The position numbers were made by a program, and so were the translations under genes. This document shows, one piece after another, positions 39,661 through 49,800 of a stretch of DNA of 64,000 nt. Position 1 is the first letter of the stretch. Each line of letters starts with the position of its first letter. The stretch spans positions 1 to 64,000 of the forward strand of contig CAIMWF010000033.1 of the NCBI GenBank assembly GCA_903845055.1, given 5' to 3'. The notes below the pieces were generated by a model, which worked only from the letters and a program-made list of their open reading frames with translations, was not told the origin of the DNA and made no database searches. The stretch comes from an uncultured Bacteroidales bacterium (GTDB taxonomy: Bacteria > Bacteroidota > Bacteroidia > Bacteroidales > FEN-979).

Positions 39661-41654
39661 TTGTTCACCACGGTGTTGTTGTTCATGCCGGCACTGACCC
39701 TGACTTTGTTTTCGCGATCAAGCAACCGGGCGTAAAACCCATAGGCCCCCAGGTCATTTTCGATTTTGATCATCAGCTTGTTCCATCCCGGCCTTACCGG
39801 GAGATGGATCTCGGCCTGGTCAGGCTCTGCTATCCGTTCACCGAGATACCGGTACATTTCCCTGTCATTAAAAAAAACCTTGGCTCCGTCGTCGCTGCCG
39901 ATCATCAGGGGTATGGTACAGCTTTCGTCTGAATGGATGTAGGTCAACGCATAACCCACAACCATTTCATGAGGAATGAACTGATCGGTCAGGGACAGGA
40001 ACCCGTTTTCAGGTGTTTGTACGAATTTCCAGCGAATAGGTTTCCTTCCCGCCCCTGTATATACCTGGAGGAGGTCGGCCGACTTTTCGGGAAGGTATGC
40101 GGAATCAAGGCCCCTGCGCCCCGTACCTGCTTTCCTGGGATTTGGAAAGGGCCCGAGGATGGACCATTCGGGAATGTAAGTGCGTTTTGGCTCCATGCTG
40201 ACCCCGTCAAGACCAATGGAATAACCCTTCGAAAAAGAATCTTTTCCTGTGACTACGATCCTGAATACGGCCGTTCCCGTTACGTTCTTAAGTCCCGGAA
40301 GCGTGACCTTGCCGCTTGGCATTGTATATGGCGAATACCCGCTGATGGTTCCCGCCTTTATATTGTTGACAAATACCTCGGCATTGCCATATTCGGGCCC
40401 CCTGGTATAGTAAAGGTTCATGTCGTAGACTGCTTCCCGCAGATTTCCCAGGTACATTTCAAAGAAGGATTTATCATGTGCCGCGATCACCATCTGCCTG
40501 TTGCCACCCCATTCGGGTCCGTAATCCGACATATCCATCACCTTTGAAGTCAAACCTTCCATCTTATATTTGAGTGATTCGGCTTCATGCATCCGCGCGG
40601 GCTTCACGATGCGTAAAGGGATCCGCTGACCGGCAATGGGGAATGGGGGGAAAGGGGCGTGCGGCTCCAGTTGATACCAGTAAACGGTTGAACTGTAATC
40701 AGCAATATCCTGGTTCTCGTTGCCATGTTCAATGGTAAACTTGATATTTTTCTTGAAAGGAATCGGGTCCATGATGTATTGACGGTAGGCGGCGATCTGA
40801 CCGAGAGAATCGTTCTTGTATATCAACCCCGTGTAGGGACCTGCAAATTCACCCTTGTTGAAATACCAGCCACCCGAGAAGAGGTCTTCTGTTCCAGTTC
40901 CATGGATGGATGGCCTTTTCTCTCCATCGACATATATCATTTCATCACCCTCAAGGTAGGAAAGTCCGCCTGTGTATGATTGCATGTTCAGGTTCATGCC
41001 CACGATATGTCCCTTGCCCACTGCCCTGAGCAGAACATAATTAGAATCATAACCGGTGCGGATGCTCCGGTTCCATTGCGCATGAAAATAGGCTACATCC
41101 GGATCAAGGGCACCTTCAAATTTCTGATAATCCACCTGGTAAAAAAATCCTGGAATCTCCTGCCGTGTCTCATTGGCAATTTCGATGCGTGCCCTGCTCT
41201 CAAAAGGCATCGGGTAGTAGCACACATAGCCGCCGCTTGTCATCCCCAGGTATTGAGAAATATAAAGTTTGTATTTAAAACCGCAGCCGAAGAAGTCTCC
41301 CAGGGGAACTTCCACCGACGGCCTTGGCTCGTCATCCCAGAAGATACGGAGCACCACCCTGCGCAAAAAATAGGGATCCCGTGAATCAATTGCAAACCAG
41401 AACCTGACGATCATGCCGGGACCTTCAACATTAAAGATGGTGGTCTTTTTACCCGGTTCGATGGTGATCCGGTCATTATTCCTGCCGGTAGTGTCATAGC
41501 TAGAAACCTGGATCAGCTTGCTGTTCTTCAGGTAGGGGAGGGCTGAGGGAGAAACCAGGTTCTGAATGTCGGCCCGGTTGCCGGTGTTGCATGACGAAGA
41601 TCCCAGCAACAGGATCAGCAGCGCAATTGCAGGTTGAGCCAAAAACAGTTTCAT
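39657..41654 (-). CDS. GH172-type (DUF2961) glycoside hydrolase lipoprotein
   Basis: 665 residues from the ATG at 41654; an upstream in-frame start would precede the signal. The lipobox is GSSSC (Cys22). The DUF2961/GH172 core, about residues 30-400, has the hallmark YLEGDEMIYVDGE and HGTGTEDLFSGGW. Glu235 and Glu256 sit 21 residues apart, the spacing of the two catalytic glutamates in alpha-fructo/arabinofuranosidases. Residues about 500-640 resemble PA14/carbohydrate-binding domains, with DDGAKVFFNDREMYRYLG. It probably cleaves furanosides and sits in a membrane facing the periplasm or outside. It is coupled to the CAP-SPOR gene and follows the first MGH1-like gene on the same strand. Confidence 0.85.
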   Translation of the reverse strand: MKLFLAQPAIALLILLLGSSSCNTGNRADIQNLVSPSALPYLKNSKLIQVSSYDTTGRNNDRITIEPGKKTTIFNVEGPGMIVRFWFAIDSRDPYFLRRVVLRIFWDDEPRPSVEVPLGDFFGCGFKYKLYISQYLGMTSGGYVCYYPMPFESRARIEIANETRQEIPGFFYQVDYQKFEGALDPDVAYFHAQWNRSIRTGYDSNYVLLRAVGKGHIVGMNLNMQSYTGGLSYLEGDEMIYVDGEKRPSIHGTGTEDLFSGGWYFNKGEFAGPYTGLIYKNDSLGQIAAYRQYIMDPIPFKKNIKFTIEHGNENQDIADYSSTVYWYQLEPHAPFPPFPIAGQRIPLRIVKPARMHEAESLKYKMEGLTSKVMDMSDYGPEWGGNRQMVIAAHDKSFFEMYLGNLREAVYDMNLYYTRGPEYGNAEVFVNNIKAGTISGYSPYTMPSGKVTLPGLKNVTGTAVFRIVVTGKDSFSKGYSIGLDGVSMEPKRTYIPEWSILGPFPNPRKAGTGRRGLDSAYLPEKSADLLQVYTGAGRKPIRWKFVQTPENGFLSLTDQFIPHEMVVGYALTYIHSDESCTIPLMIGSDDGAKVFFNDREMYRYLGERIAEPDQAEIHLPVRPGWNKLMIKIENDLGAYGFYARLLDRENKVRVSAGMNNNTVVNK

Positions 41655-41680
41655 AGGTGGAGATTTAACCTCCAAAGGTA

Positions 41681-43825
41681 CTACTTCTGGTTTTCATCGA
41701 TCAACAATTTTGCAATGACTGCATCCCAGATATAATTGGGGGGGCAGTTCAATGCTTCGTTGTCGGGACTGTAAGATTCCCAGTAGTTGTGGTTTTTTGA
41801 TAACTGTACGGTAACGCAATTGATCATCTTCGCCGCAAGCAGATGGGCGAGACCGGTATAACCATATTTCCGCAGGCCGTCGTAGACCATATAATCCCAG
41901 AGCATCCATACCGGACCGTTCCATTTACAGCAATAATCAACATTCGGATTGTACCAGGAATCCTGTGCAGAGAGGGTCGGGACCCCGTATTTTCGCCAGA
42001 AACGCGTGGTGTCAGTAAGGGTTTGGATCAACCGTTCGGCCCTGTCCCTGGGAGCGGCCTCTGCCCACAGGGCAAGGAACCCGATGATTTCCTGGCGCTT
42101 CAGGTCGCGGGTCATGAATGTAAAGGAGTAATCTTTTTTATTCACCGAATAGTAAAATCCCGAAGGTTCATCCCACATGCGCTCATTCACGAGCTTTGTC
42201 GTATGTTCGGCAAGTGCGAGCCATTTTTCCGCCTCCTCATTTTTACCGAGGAGCGTGGCCATTTTTGAAAGGCTGCGTTCTTCCTTTATCACCATGAGGG
42301 TGAGGTCGAGACATTCTAGTTCATCGGAAATATCCTCCTTGTCGACATCGAGATAACGTTCAGCCGAAACCTGGAACACGGCGTTGTACCAGTCGCGCAC
42401 ATTCTCGATAATACCATATGGACCCCATTCAAAGGTGCCGTCGTGGTTGCTGTCGCGGTTTTTAATCAGCCATTCAACATACTTGCTTCCCGAAGCATAT
42501 GCGTCGTCCAGGAACTTCCTGTCCTTGTTGATCTTATATACCTCCAGGTTTATCCAGCTGAAAAAGGGGGCGGAGGTGGTCGACATGTTTTTATGAGGGT
42601 AGTCCTGCATCCCTCTCGGGCCATGCCGATAGGCGATAAGGCCGTCGTCGCGCTGCTGGTCGATGTACACCCGCTGGGAACCCTCTGCCGAAACAGGATC
42701 AAGGTATGCATAAGCCATCATGGACAGTGATTCGTGAAGTACCTGGTGCCCGTGTCCCCAGCCCCAGATTGGATTCCGCGAAAACACGTAGAAGTTGTAC
42801 TTTGACTGTCCTGCAGGTGGGTACATGCACCCGCGTGCCAGGTTGAATGCGCCGAGGTAAGCCAGTTTTTCCGGGGTGCTCCTGAATGCAATCCTGGGAA
42901 TCTTTGAAAAAAGGATCAGGTTATCTTCGTAATAACTCCTCAGCATGAAGGTCTTTACAGAATCCACGATTTTTTCAAGCTTTCCCAAATCCTCCTTCTG
43001 ATCCTGGCATCCCCTGAGGTACCTGAAATTTACCGATTCACCGGGTTTCAGCCTCTTTTTTAAATGAAGGGCGATAAAATCAACCATCCCGTCTGATCTC
43101 ATGTTCAGTGAATCAACCCTTTTATTTGAATAGAAATCGGTTTTAATGGCATTGTAAAAATCGGACATATCACCGCGGTAACCGCCATGGGATACAGACT
43201 TGCAACCGGCTGAAAAAAAGTCAGTTACGCGTGTCGGGTACCCGTACTCTGTCTTCAGGCTGCTGATCAGACGGTATGGGCTCTCGGTCCGTTTTGTAAC
43301 GTAGCCATCCGATTCCGGATCAAAGTGGTCGATCTCCAGAGAATCATTACCTGTTTCAAGAATGGGATAGGCTGCTACCTCATGTGCAATCCTGTCGATA
43401 TTTTTTACCTCCATGTCTACCAGCGCCACCGAGGAACTGTAGACGAAAAAGGTCTCCTTCACATGGATGCCGCGAAAAGGTTCATATTCTAATATGGCCA
43501 TGTCAGGAAATGAGAACCTGACAACCGGCTTGACTAGATATTCGCCGATGCCTGTAACAGCCACCTCGTCGATTTTCCAGATACAGAACATCCGGCCTGC
43601 CTGGTCCGACGTATAGGTCACCGGCCGGCTGTCCGAATAGTAATCCATTTTATAGGCTTTATCTCCATAGAGCCGCGACCTTGCCATGGTGGCAGCATAA
43701 GTTGTGTAGAGAGGGTCACCTGCCCGGGCACTTATGCGCACGTAGTCCTCGACGGGCTTGAATTGCTGGGCGACCATGGTAAAAGCGGAAAGCAGGAGGG
43801 AAAAGAAAAGCAATGATCGGTTCAT
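41681..43825 (-). CDS. MGH1-like glycosidase, secreted (copy 1)
   Basis: 714 residues. A signal peptide at 1-19 (ends MVAQ) is followed by a beta-sandwich N-terminal region and an (alpha/alpha)6 barrel of the GH63/GH37 type. Typical segments are GWGHGHQVLHES, DSNHDGTFEWGPYG and the aromatic-rich WNGPVWMLWDYMVYDGL. Family members hydrolyse alpha-glucosidic or related bonds. Its stop is 26 bases before the start of the GH172-type lipoprotein on the same strand. It is a paralogue of the 44738-46816 gene, with similar layout and motif spacing. The exact glycan is not predictable. Confidence 0.83.
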   Translation of the reverse strand: MNRSLLFFSLLLSAFTMVAQQFKPVEDYVRISARAGDPLYTTYAATMARSRLYGDKAYKMDYYSDSRPVTYTSDQAGRMFCIWKIDEVAVTGIGEYLVKPVVRFSFPDMAILEYEPFRGIHVKETFFVYSSSVALVDMEVKNIDRIAHEVAAYPILETGNDSLEIDHFDPESDGYVTKRTESPYRLISSLKTEYGYPTRVTDFFSAGCKSVSHGGYRGDMSDFYNAIKTDFYSNKRVDSLNMRSDGMVDFIALHLKKRLKPGESVNFRYLRGCQDQKEDLGKLEKIVDSVKTFMLRSYYEDNLILFSKIPRIAFRSTPEKLAYLGAFNLARGCMYPPAGQSKYNFYVFSRNPIWGWGHGHQVLHESLSMMAYAYLDPVSAEGSQRVYIDQQRDDGLIAYRHGPRGMQDYPHKNMSTTSAPFFSWINLEVYKINKDRKFLDDAYASGSKYVEWLIKNRDSNHDGTFEWGPYGIIENVRDWYNAVFQVSAERYLDVDKEDISDELECLDLTLMVIKEERSLSKMATLLGKNEEAEKWLALAEHTTKLVNERMWDEPSGFYYSVNKKDYSFTFMTRDLKRQEIIGFLALWAEAAPRDRAERLIQTLTDTTRFWRKYGVPTLSAQDSWYNPNVDYCCKWNGPVWMLWDYMVYDGLRKYGYTGLAHLLAAKMINCVTVQLSKNHNYWESYSPDNEALNCPPNYIWDAVIAKLLIDENQK

Positions 43826-44146
43826 CCTTGACGAATGTTAAATTTGAGGATGAAAGTATGGAATTTCCGCATAGGGAAGATGAAGCATCGGTTAAAATTT
43901 ATTGCCGGAGAACTATATTGCAGGAAATTTAAAATTTTGGGGAGAGGAGCGTCGGGTATTTGGCTTGCTTTTGTATTTTAGCAAAGCGAACTGTGCCACA
44001 TAATACCATGCGGCCTGTATTTTTAACGTACGGATATTTATATAGTTAAGTGGATGTCTTCATTCGTTTCACATGGTTGATACAATGCGAAGACCCAGGT
44101 AAGCGTTACATAAACCATACATACATCAAACTTAAATCAAAGAAAT
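43826..44146. other. 321-base intergenic region between divergent genes
   Basis: AT-rich leader between the MGH1-like gene (minus) and the peroxidase-related gene (plus). No gene, hairpin or good TAnnTTTG promoter was found. Weak TA-rich stretches such as TATTTTTAA near 44015 are noted only. Confidence 0.5.
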
Positions 44147-44677
44147 ATGTCACTATTGAAATTAGTTGAAAAAGATGAGGCTACCGGACGGGTTGCCGAA
44201 ATTTATGAGTCCATGACCAGCACGATGGGGTTTATCCCGAATGCTTTTAAGGTATTCAGCCCCAGCCCTTACGTGCTCGACAGGCAATACAGCAACCTCG
44301 GTTTTTACATGCGCCACAAGACCCTGGCGGGGAATTTACTCGCATTCATCCGGCTCCTGGTTTCCGACCAGGAACAGTGCAGCTATTGTGTCGGCATGAA
44401 TTCCGGGATCCTGCTGCAGTACGGTGTTTTGCCTGAGGCGATTGCCGAAATAAAGCTGGATCCCACGAAAGCACCTCTAAACGAAAAGGACCTGGCCATG
44501 CTGTTGTTCGTCCTCAGTGTGACAAAAAATTCCAATGCCATTGTGCAGGAGGATGTCGACAAACTCAGGAACCTGGGCTGGACCGATGAGGAAATACTGG
44601 AAGCCTCCTATCACGGAGCCACTGCAAGCGGTGTTGATAAGATTTTCAATGCTTTTAAAATCCCGTCTGATTTTTAA
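44147..44677 (+). CDS. AhpD/carboxymuconolactone decarboxylase-like protein
   Basis: 176 residues, all-helical CMD fold. The active-site CxxC is CSYC (about residues 80-83), preceded by the helix LLVSDQEQ. The His that normally follows in AhpD-type peroxidases (CxxCxxxH) appears as Asn in CVGMNSG, so peroxide activity may be altered. The C-terminus with GVDKIFNAF matches the family. It might reduce peroxides or alkylhydroperoxides in the cytoplasm. It stands alone between glycosidase genes and converges on the 44738 gene, with a perfect bidirectional terminator between them. Confidence 0.82.
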   Translation: MSLLKLVEKDEATGRVAEIYESMTSTMGFIPNAFKVFSPSPYVLDRQYSNLGFYMRHKTLAGNLLAFIRLLVSDQEQCSYCVGMNSGILLQYGVLPEAIAEIKLDPTKAPLNEKDLAMLLFVLSVTKNSNAIVQEDVDKLRNLGWTDEEILEASYHGATASGVDKIFNAFKIPSDF

Positions 44678-44687
44678 CTTTCCATTG

Positions 44688-44728
44688 ATTTCGCCAGGTT
44701 CACGGAACCTGGCGAAATTTATTTTTTT
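44688..44728. terminator. bidirectional terminator with a 14-base perfect stem
   Basis: ATTTCGCCAGGTTC, a 3-base loop and GAACCTGGCGAAAT are flanked by T-runs on one side and A/T-rich sequence on the other. It separates the AhpD-like gene from the convergent MGH1-like gene. Confidence 0.88.
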
Positions 44729-44737
44729 CGGGGATTG

Positions 44738-46816
44738 TTATTTCTGCGCCGCTTCATCGATCAGGAATCGTGCGGCGATTCCCGCCCATATGTAGGTTTT
44801 GTTCCACCCGGCCTGGAGATCATCGGCACTGTAAAATTCCCAGAAAACATGGTCTTTCTTCAGGTGATGGATCATGTTTGTCATCACCTTTCGCGAAAGG
44901 TCACGGGCTTCCTTTTCATAGCCGTAATCGCGCAACCCACGGTAGAGCAGGTATTCCCATTGCACCCACACCGGGCCGTTCCAGTAGCCGATCGGGCAGT
45001 AGTAATCGCTGGCGGCCGACAATGACGGTACTCCATAAGGCCTCCGGAATTCGGTTGAATCATTCATTTTTTCAACCAGGAACCCTGCCTGTATTTTATC
45101 CGCGACCCCCGCCCAAAGCGGTAGAAATCCGATGATCTCCCTGATTTTCAAATCGGAAGGCGATTTAAAACCAAATGTGTGGTTCGCTTTGCTGATATTG
45201 TAGTAAAACCTGGTTTCCGGGTCCCAAAGGAATTTGTTGATAAGTGCAGCCCTGTGCTCAGCCTCTTCGATAAATTGCTGTGATTCCTTCCTTAGCCCAA
45301 GCAGGCCGGCCATTTCAGCAAGTGATTTCGCCTCCTTTACCAGCATGGAATTCACATCGGGCCCTTCGAAATTTGCAGCCAGGCCCACCTTGTCCCATAC
45401 CGCTACGCGGGCGTCCCTGACCGATTCGAGTTCGGCATTGCCGCCCCATTCACAAAGTCCATCATGATCGGCATCCCTGTTATTAACATAAAACCGATAG
45501 AATTTAAGACCGGAATCATAGGCTTCACGCAGGAATTTCCTGTCGCCTGTGATTTTGAATATCTCGATATTTTCAAAGTTGAACCAGGGCGCCGAACTGG
45601 TTTGCTGCCCGTTGGTTTCAATGGATTCGTCGAGGAATGGACCAGTCCTGTAATTGATATACCCGTCGGGTTGCTGACGCTCCATGTAGACCCGTTGTGA
45701 ATTCATAGCACCCACCGGTTCCATGTATGCATAGGCAGTCATGGCAAGACTTTCGTGAAAAACCTGGCCACCATATCCCCAGCCCCATTTCGGTTCGCGG
45801 GAAAAAATATAATAATTGTGAGAACATTTCCCCCCGGGGGGCATCATGCACTGGCGCAACAGCGAAAATGCGCTCCAGTATAACAACTCATCGTCACTGC
45901 GTGCAAACTTCAACCGTGGAATTCCTGCACAGGCCTGTTCGTCCTCCCTTAACACATGTTCAAGATCAGGGAAGGTGGTCTCTCGTTTTCCATCAAGACT
46001 GACGACAACCCGCAGCGACTTTGTTTCACCCGGCTGAAGCAGATACCGGCAGGTGTCGGTGATCCCGCAAATGAAACGGCTGGTATGTTTCTGCAGTTCT
46101 TCCTGCCGGGCGATTTCCGAGGAGGGATGATCCTTCGGGAAACAAAATCCTGCTATGTTGTCATAGCCCGCCAGTGAATACCAGCCTTCCAGTGTATCGG
46201 TCAGCGGAATATGGTGTTCAACCATCCAGTCATCGCGTTTTTTTATCAGTTCAAACCGAAATATGCCGGGCGCCGGTCGCTGATCAGCAGCCATGGCCGA
46301 GGTGGAGGAGGGATAATACAGGTAGGGCAGGGCCGACATCTCAACCGGGAAGACCCCCTCATTGATGAACCTGTACTGAACGACAGCGGTGACCGAACTG
46401 TAAACATTAAAAACGACCTCAACCCTGAGATCCCTGAAAGGGTAGTAATTGTATTTTACAAGGTCGCTGTAGGATGTGGTGACAACTGGTTCACGAAACA
46501 ATTCATTTAGTTTGATTACCAGTCGTTTGTCCTTCATAAATGCGATGCCCATGTTTGGACCCGCAGCCGAAATGAATTCGATTCCCGATTCTTCATCATT
46601 CCAGCGGAACTGGTATCCCTGGTCGCTTGTATACTCCGACCTTGCCGGCGGGGCGGCATATGTGGTAAAGAGTGCGTCGGTTCGCATGGCATGAAGATTG
46701 GAAAGAAACTGGCCATAACCCGTTCCGGGATGAAGCATCAGCAACAGGAGTGCGCTAAGGCAGGTCAACCGGCCCCATGGGTTATTTGAGGCTGAAAGTG
46801 ACGTTTTTTTCAACAT
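44738..46816 (-). CDS. MGH1-like glycosidase, secreted (copy 2)
   Basis: 692 residues from the ATG at 46816, which overlaps the upstream glycosidase stop by 35 bases; a longer upstream frame has no signal peptide, whereas residues 15-35 after this ATG form one ending in GYGQ. An (alpha/alpha)6 barrel follows, with GWGYGGQVFHES, NRDADHDGLCEWGGNAE and YWNGPVWVQWEYLLYRGL, parallel to the first MGH1-like copy. It probably acts on the same kind of glycan with different linkage preference. With the 1,170-residue glycosidase and the HAD gene it forms a minus-strand transcript. Confidence 0.83.
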   Translation of the reverse strand: MLKKTSLSASNNPWGRLTCLSALLLLMLHPGTGYGQFLSNLHAMRTDALFTTYAAPPARSEYTSDQGYQFRWNDEESGIEFISAAGPNMGIAFMKDKRLVIKLNELFREPVVTTSYSDLVKYNYYPFRDLRVEVVFNVYSSVTAVVQYRFINEGVFPVEMSALPYLYYPSSTSAMAADQRPAPGIFRFELIKKRDDWMVEHHIPLTDTLEGWYSLAGYDNIAGFCFPKDHPSSEIARQEELQKHTSRFICGITDTCRYLLQPGETKSLRVVVSLDGKRETTFPDLEHVLREDEQACAGIPRLKFARSDDELLYWSAFSLLRQCMMPPGGKCSHNYYIFSREPKWGWGYGGQVFHESLAMTAYAYMEPVGAMNSQRVYMERQQPDGYINYRTGPFLDESIETNGQQTSSAPWFNFENIEIFKITGDRKFLREAYDSGLKFYRFYVNNRDADHDGLCEWGGNAELESVRDARVAVWDKVGLAANFEGPDVNSMLVKEAKSLAEMAGLLGLRKESQQFIEEAEHRAALINKFLWDPETRFYYNISKANHTFGFKSPSDLKIREIIGFLPLWAGVADKIQAGFLVEKMNDSTEFRRPYGVPSLSAASDYYCPIGYWNGPVWVQWEYLLYRGLRDYGYEKEARDLSRKVMTNMIHHLKKDHVFWEFYSADDLQAGWNKTYIWAGIAARFLIDEAAQK

Positions 46817-49800
46817 ATTTATCTGTTGATTTTTCAAAATCGACCGCGAACCTGTATATGCCGTTTTTCTGATCGAGGAACCTCGCATTTTCTGCGATTT
46901 CCATCGGGGAGGCGGGAGAATAGATTTCGATAATGCCCGAGCTTCCGCTTTTTCCCTCCACGGTGACCTGGTAACCTGACCTGGAGATGTGTGTTTCAAT
47001 GATCCTCAAACCTTCGGATGGTTCACCGGGCTTCGGATCACTTTCCACTGGCAACAGGGAAATTCCGGGTCCTGTATCTACCGTCAGGCGCGAGGTTGAC
47101 CGCAGTTCGAAATTTGTCAATAGGGTCAGCCCCTGTGGGGTTTTAAAGGTGACAAACGGAGCAGTATGCCCATCCAGGGTCACCCTGTTGATTTGGGTGG
47201 CGGGCGGAAAGACCGGCATGAATTCGATATGCAGGGATTTGCCTGCTGCAAGGGAGAAATCAAAATCCGAGGTGTATACGGGCGTTTCAGCCCTATTCAT
47301 CATTTGCCGGTGGAAATGAAAATCCACCGAACGGCTGTCAATCCTGATATTGCGCACATCCAGCGAATCCCATTGCGCAGGCAGGCGGGGGGAGAGGCCG
47401 AGTTTGTTTTCCTGGGCCCTTACATCGAGCCCCAGCATACCCTCCAGGGCCGGCTGCAATACCATGGTTTCTGACCAGCATTGGTGGGCGCAAACACCCG
47501 AAGGCTGGTATTCAGCCCCGTTCAGTACCTCCTCCGTAAACCCCAGCCCCCAGTTCTTATAAATATCAAGGTTGTTCATCATATGGGTATACCCCTGGAG
47601 GTAATTCCCCGACCCGTATTCGGCGAGAGAAACCCACCCGGTAAACAGCGGCCATACGCTGCCGTAATGGTAGCCGGTTGGTTTGAACCAGCGGGAGTCG
47701 TCGCGGATGATCCTTACGCCCCAGTTGGTGGAAAAGGCATTACCTGCGTATTGTTTCAGGCAGATCGTGGCTTTTGAAGGATCAATCGCCTTGAACAAAA
47801 TGGGAACGGCTGGCAGAACGGTTGGTTCACGGCGGTAGCTTCCGTCCCTGTTCTTTCCATAGGCGAAAAATTTCTGTTGGTCGCTCCAGAAACTGGTATT
47901 GATCACATTTCTGACCTCTTCCGATTCCCAGCCATATTTCGGGCCATCGGGATCGTGCATGAAGGCGGCCATGTTTGAGGCCTCCGTGAGGGCGGCAAAC
48001 CATGATCCGGCCATGTAAAGTGTTGCATGTGAGCCATACAGTTCACCGCCTTCAACCCACCCATGCCCCACGTTGGTATTTTCGATCAGGTGATCATGAT
48101 CGGTGTCGGTGGAATAGCAGAATTGTATGGCATGTTTCACGTTGGGCCATATCCGGCGCAGGAAGGCCGTATCGTTGGTATGCCTGAAATACTTTCCCGC
48201 CAGCACGATGTACAGGGGTGTTGCGTCGGCCGCGTCATAATGAATGATCCCCGAAGTGCTTGCCTCATGAAGGATCTTGCCGGTAAGGTCCTGGTAATTA
48301 TTAAAGAATTCAAGCTCCGATTTTACTTTACCGAAATCACCGTAGTCGAGCAGCGCAAAGCTGCTCCACTCGCCATCGCGGCCAAAATACCAGCCATATC
48401 CTGGTCTGCCGTTTACTTTGTGACCGCCATCCCAGCCGTGCCGGGTGGTTGAATATCCCGCTACAAGGGCTTTGCCCATTCCCGGGGTATTTACAAAAAA
48501 ACGGTCGGCAGACACCAGCGCCCAACGGTAACCGGTATTGAAATTCTCGTCGGGCGAGGTGATCAACAGGCTTTTAGAAAGAAGTTCATAACTATGGATG
48601 AGCGCATTCGCGTAAATTTGTGAAGGATGGCGCAGGGCCGTCTCGAAAAGGCTGTTGATTGCTGCTTTTCCCTCGCTGCCGGCCGTATAAACGATGTCGA
48701 GGTTATCATTCATTTCGAGAGGGTACTGCAGCAGGCATGATGCCTGGATCTTGTCGGTCGGGATACCGTGGAACGAACTGTCGGATCTGGAATATCCGAA
48801 CCCGTCATAGGCTCCTTCGAGGTGCCTTGCCGGGTAACGGTTGCCACCAAGCTTGACAAACATGTTGCCTCCCTGGTTTTCAGCCATGAATGCGTATGTG
48901 TCAGGGTCCCAGGAATAGCAGAGCGACCCGGTGGCATTTTCGGAATAGGGCCACATCAGCCTCAGGTTTGTTTTCAACCGGATGATCAGTTCAGCAGGAT
49001 AAACCCCACGGTATTCATAATGGATAACGCCGCTGGGCGCTCCAGGATCATTTACGATCATTTCCCTGAGGTAGGCCCTGGGAAATTTATACTGTCTTGA
49101 AAAATATGCCGGGTTGACCACAATTTCCGGTCGTTCATCATCAAGCCAGTAAATGGTATCCTTGTATGCGAACCTGATACCTGCTTCATAATCCCTGAAT
49201 GCCATGAAGGGATGGGCCCACACCTCTTCGATGCCTCCCTTTTCGGTCCCCATGGTCAATAAACGCTCCCCCGCAACATCCCAGAAATTCCCTGAGCCGA
49301 AATTCTTTGTCAGGTTCAACCCTGCATCCGGCTCGGCCCATTTTACCGGAGGGGGAATCGCCTTCAGCAACTGGTCGGTAGGTGCAGGTTCAGGGCACCT
49401 GGTAACTGTGGACATCGTGTAATCCCAGTAAGATGATGGTATCCCGGTATTTTTTTCCGAGAGGTACCGGATGCAGTTTAACGTAAATAGTTCCAGGTGT
49501 GGCCTGTTGAGGTTTGGAGTGCCGAAATTGATATAACCGCCCACTGCGACCACTTTTCCTTTTCCCGGGGTATATTCGAACACGATTTTTGACTGTTCAC
49601 GCAGGAAAATGTAGTCCCAGTCAACAGCCAGGACCTTCCCGTTTGACGGCACCTGTGCTCCGAAGAAACCGGAGATGCGGGTCGTCTGATCCGTCATCGG
49701 GCGGTTGATGTAAGCACCGCCATGGAGACCATCAAACACAGGATGGTCCCTGAAAGCGTGGATGCCCAGTTTCCGGCCATTTCCGTCGTCGATGCATTTT

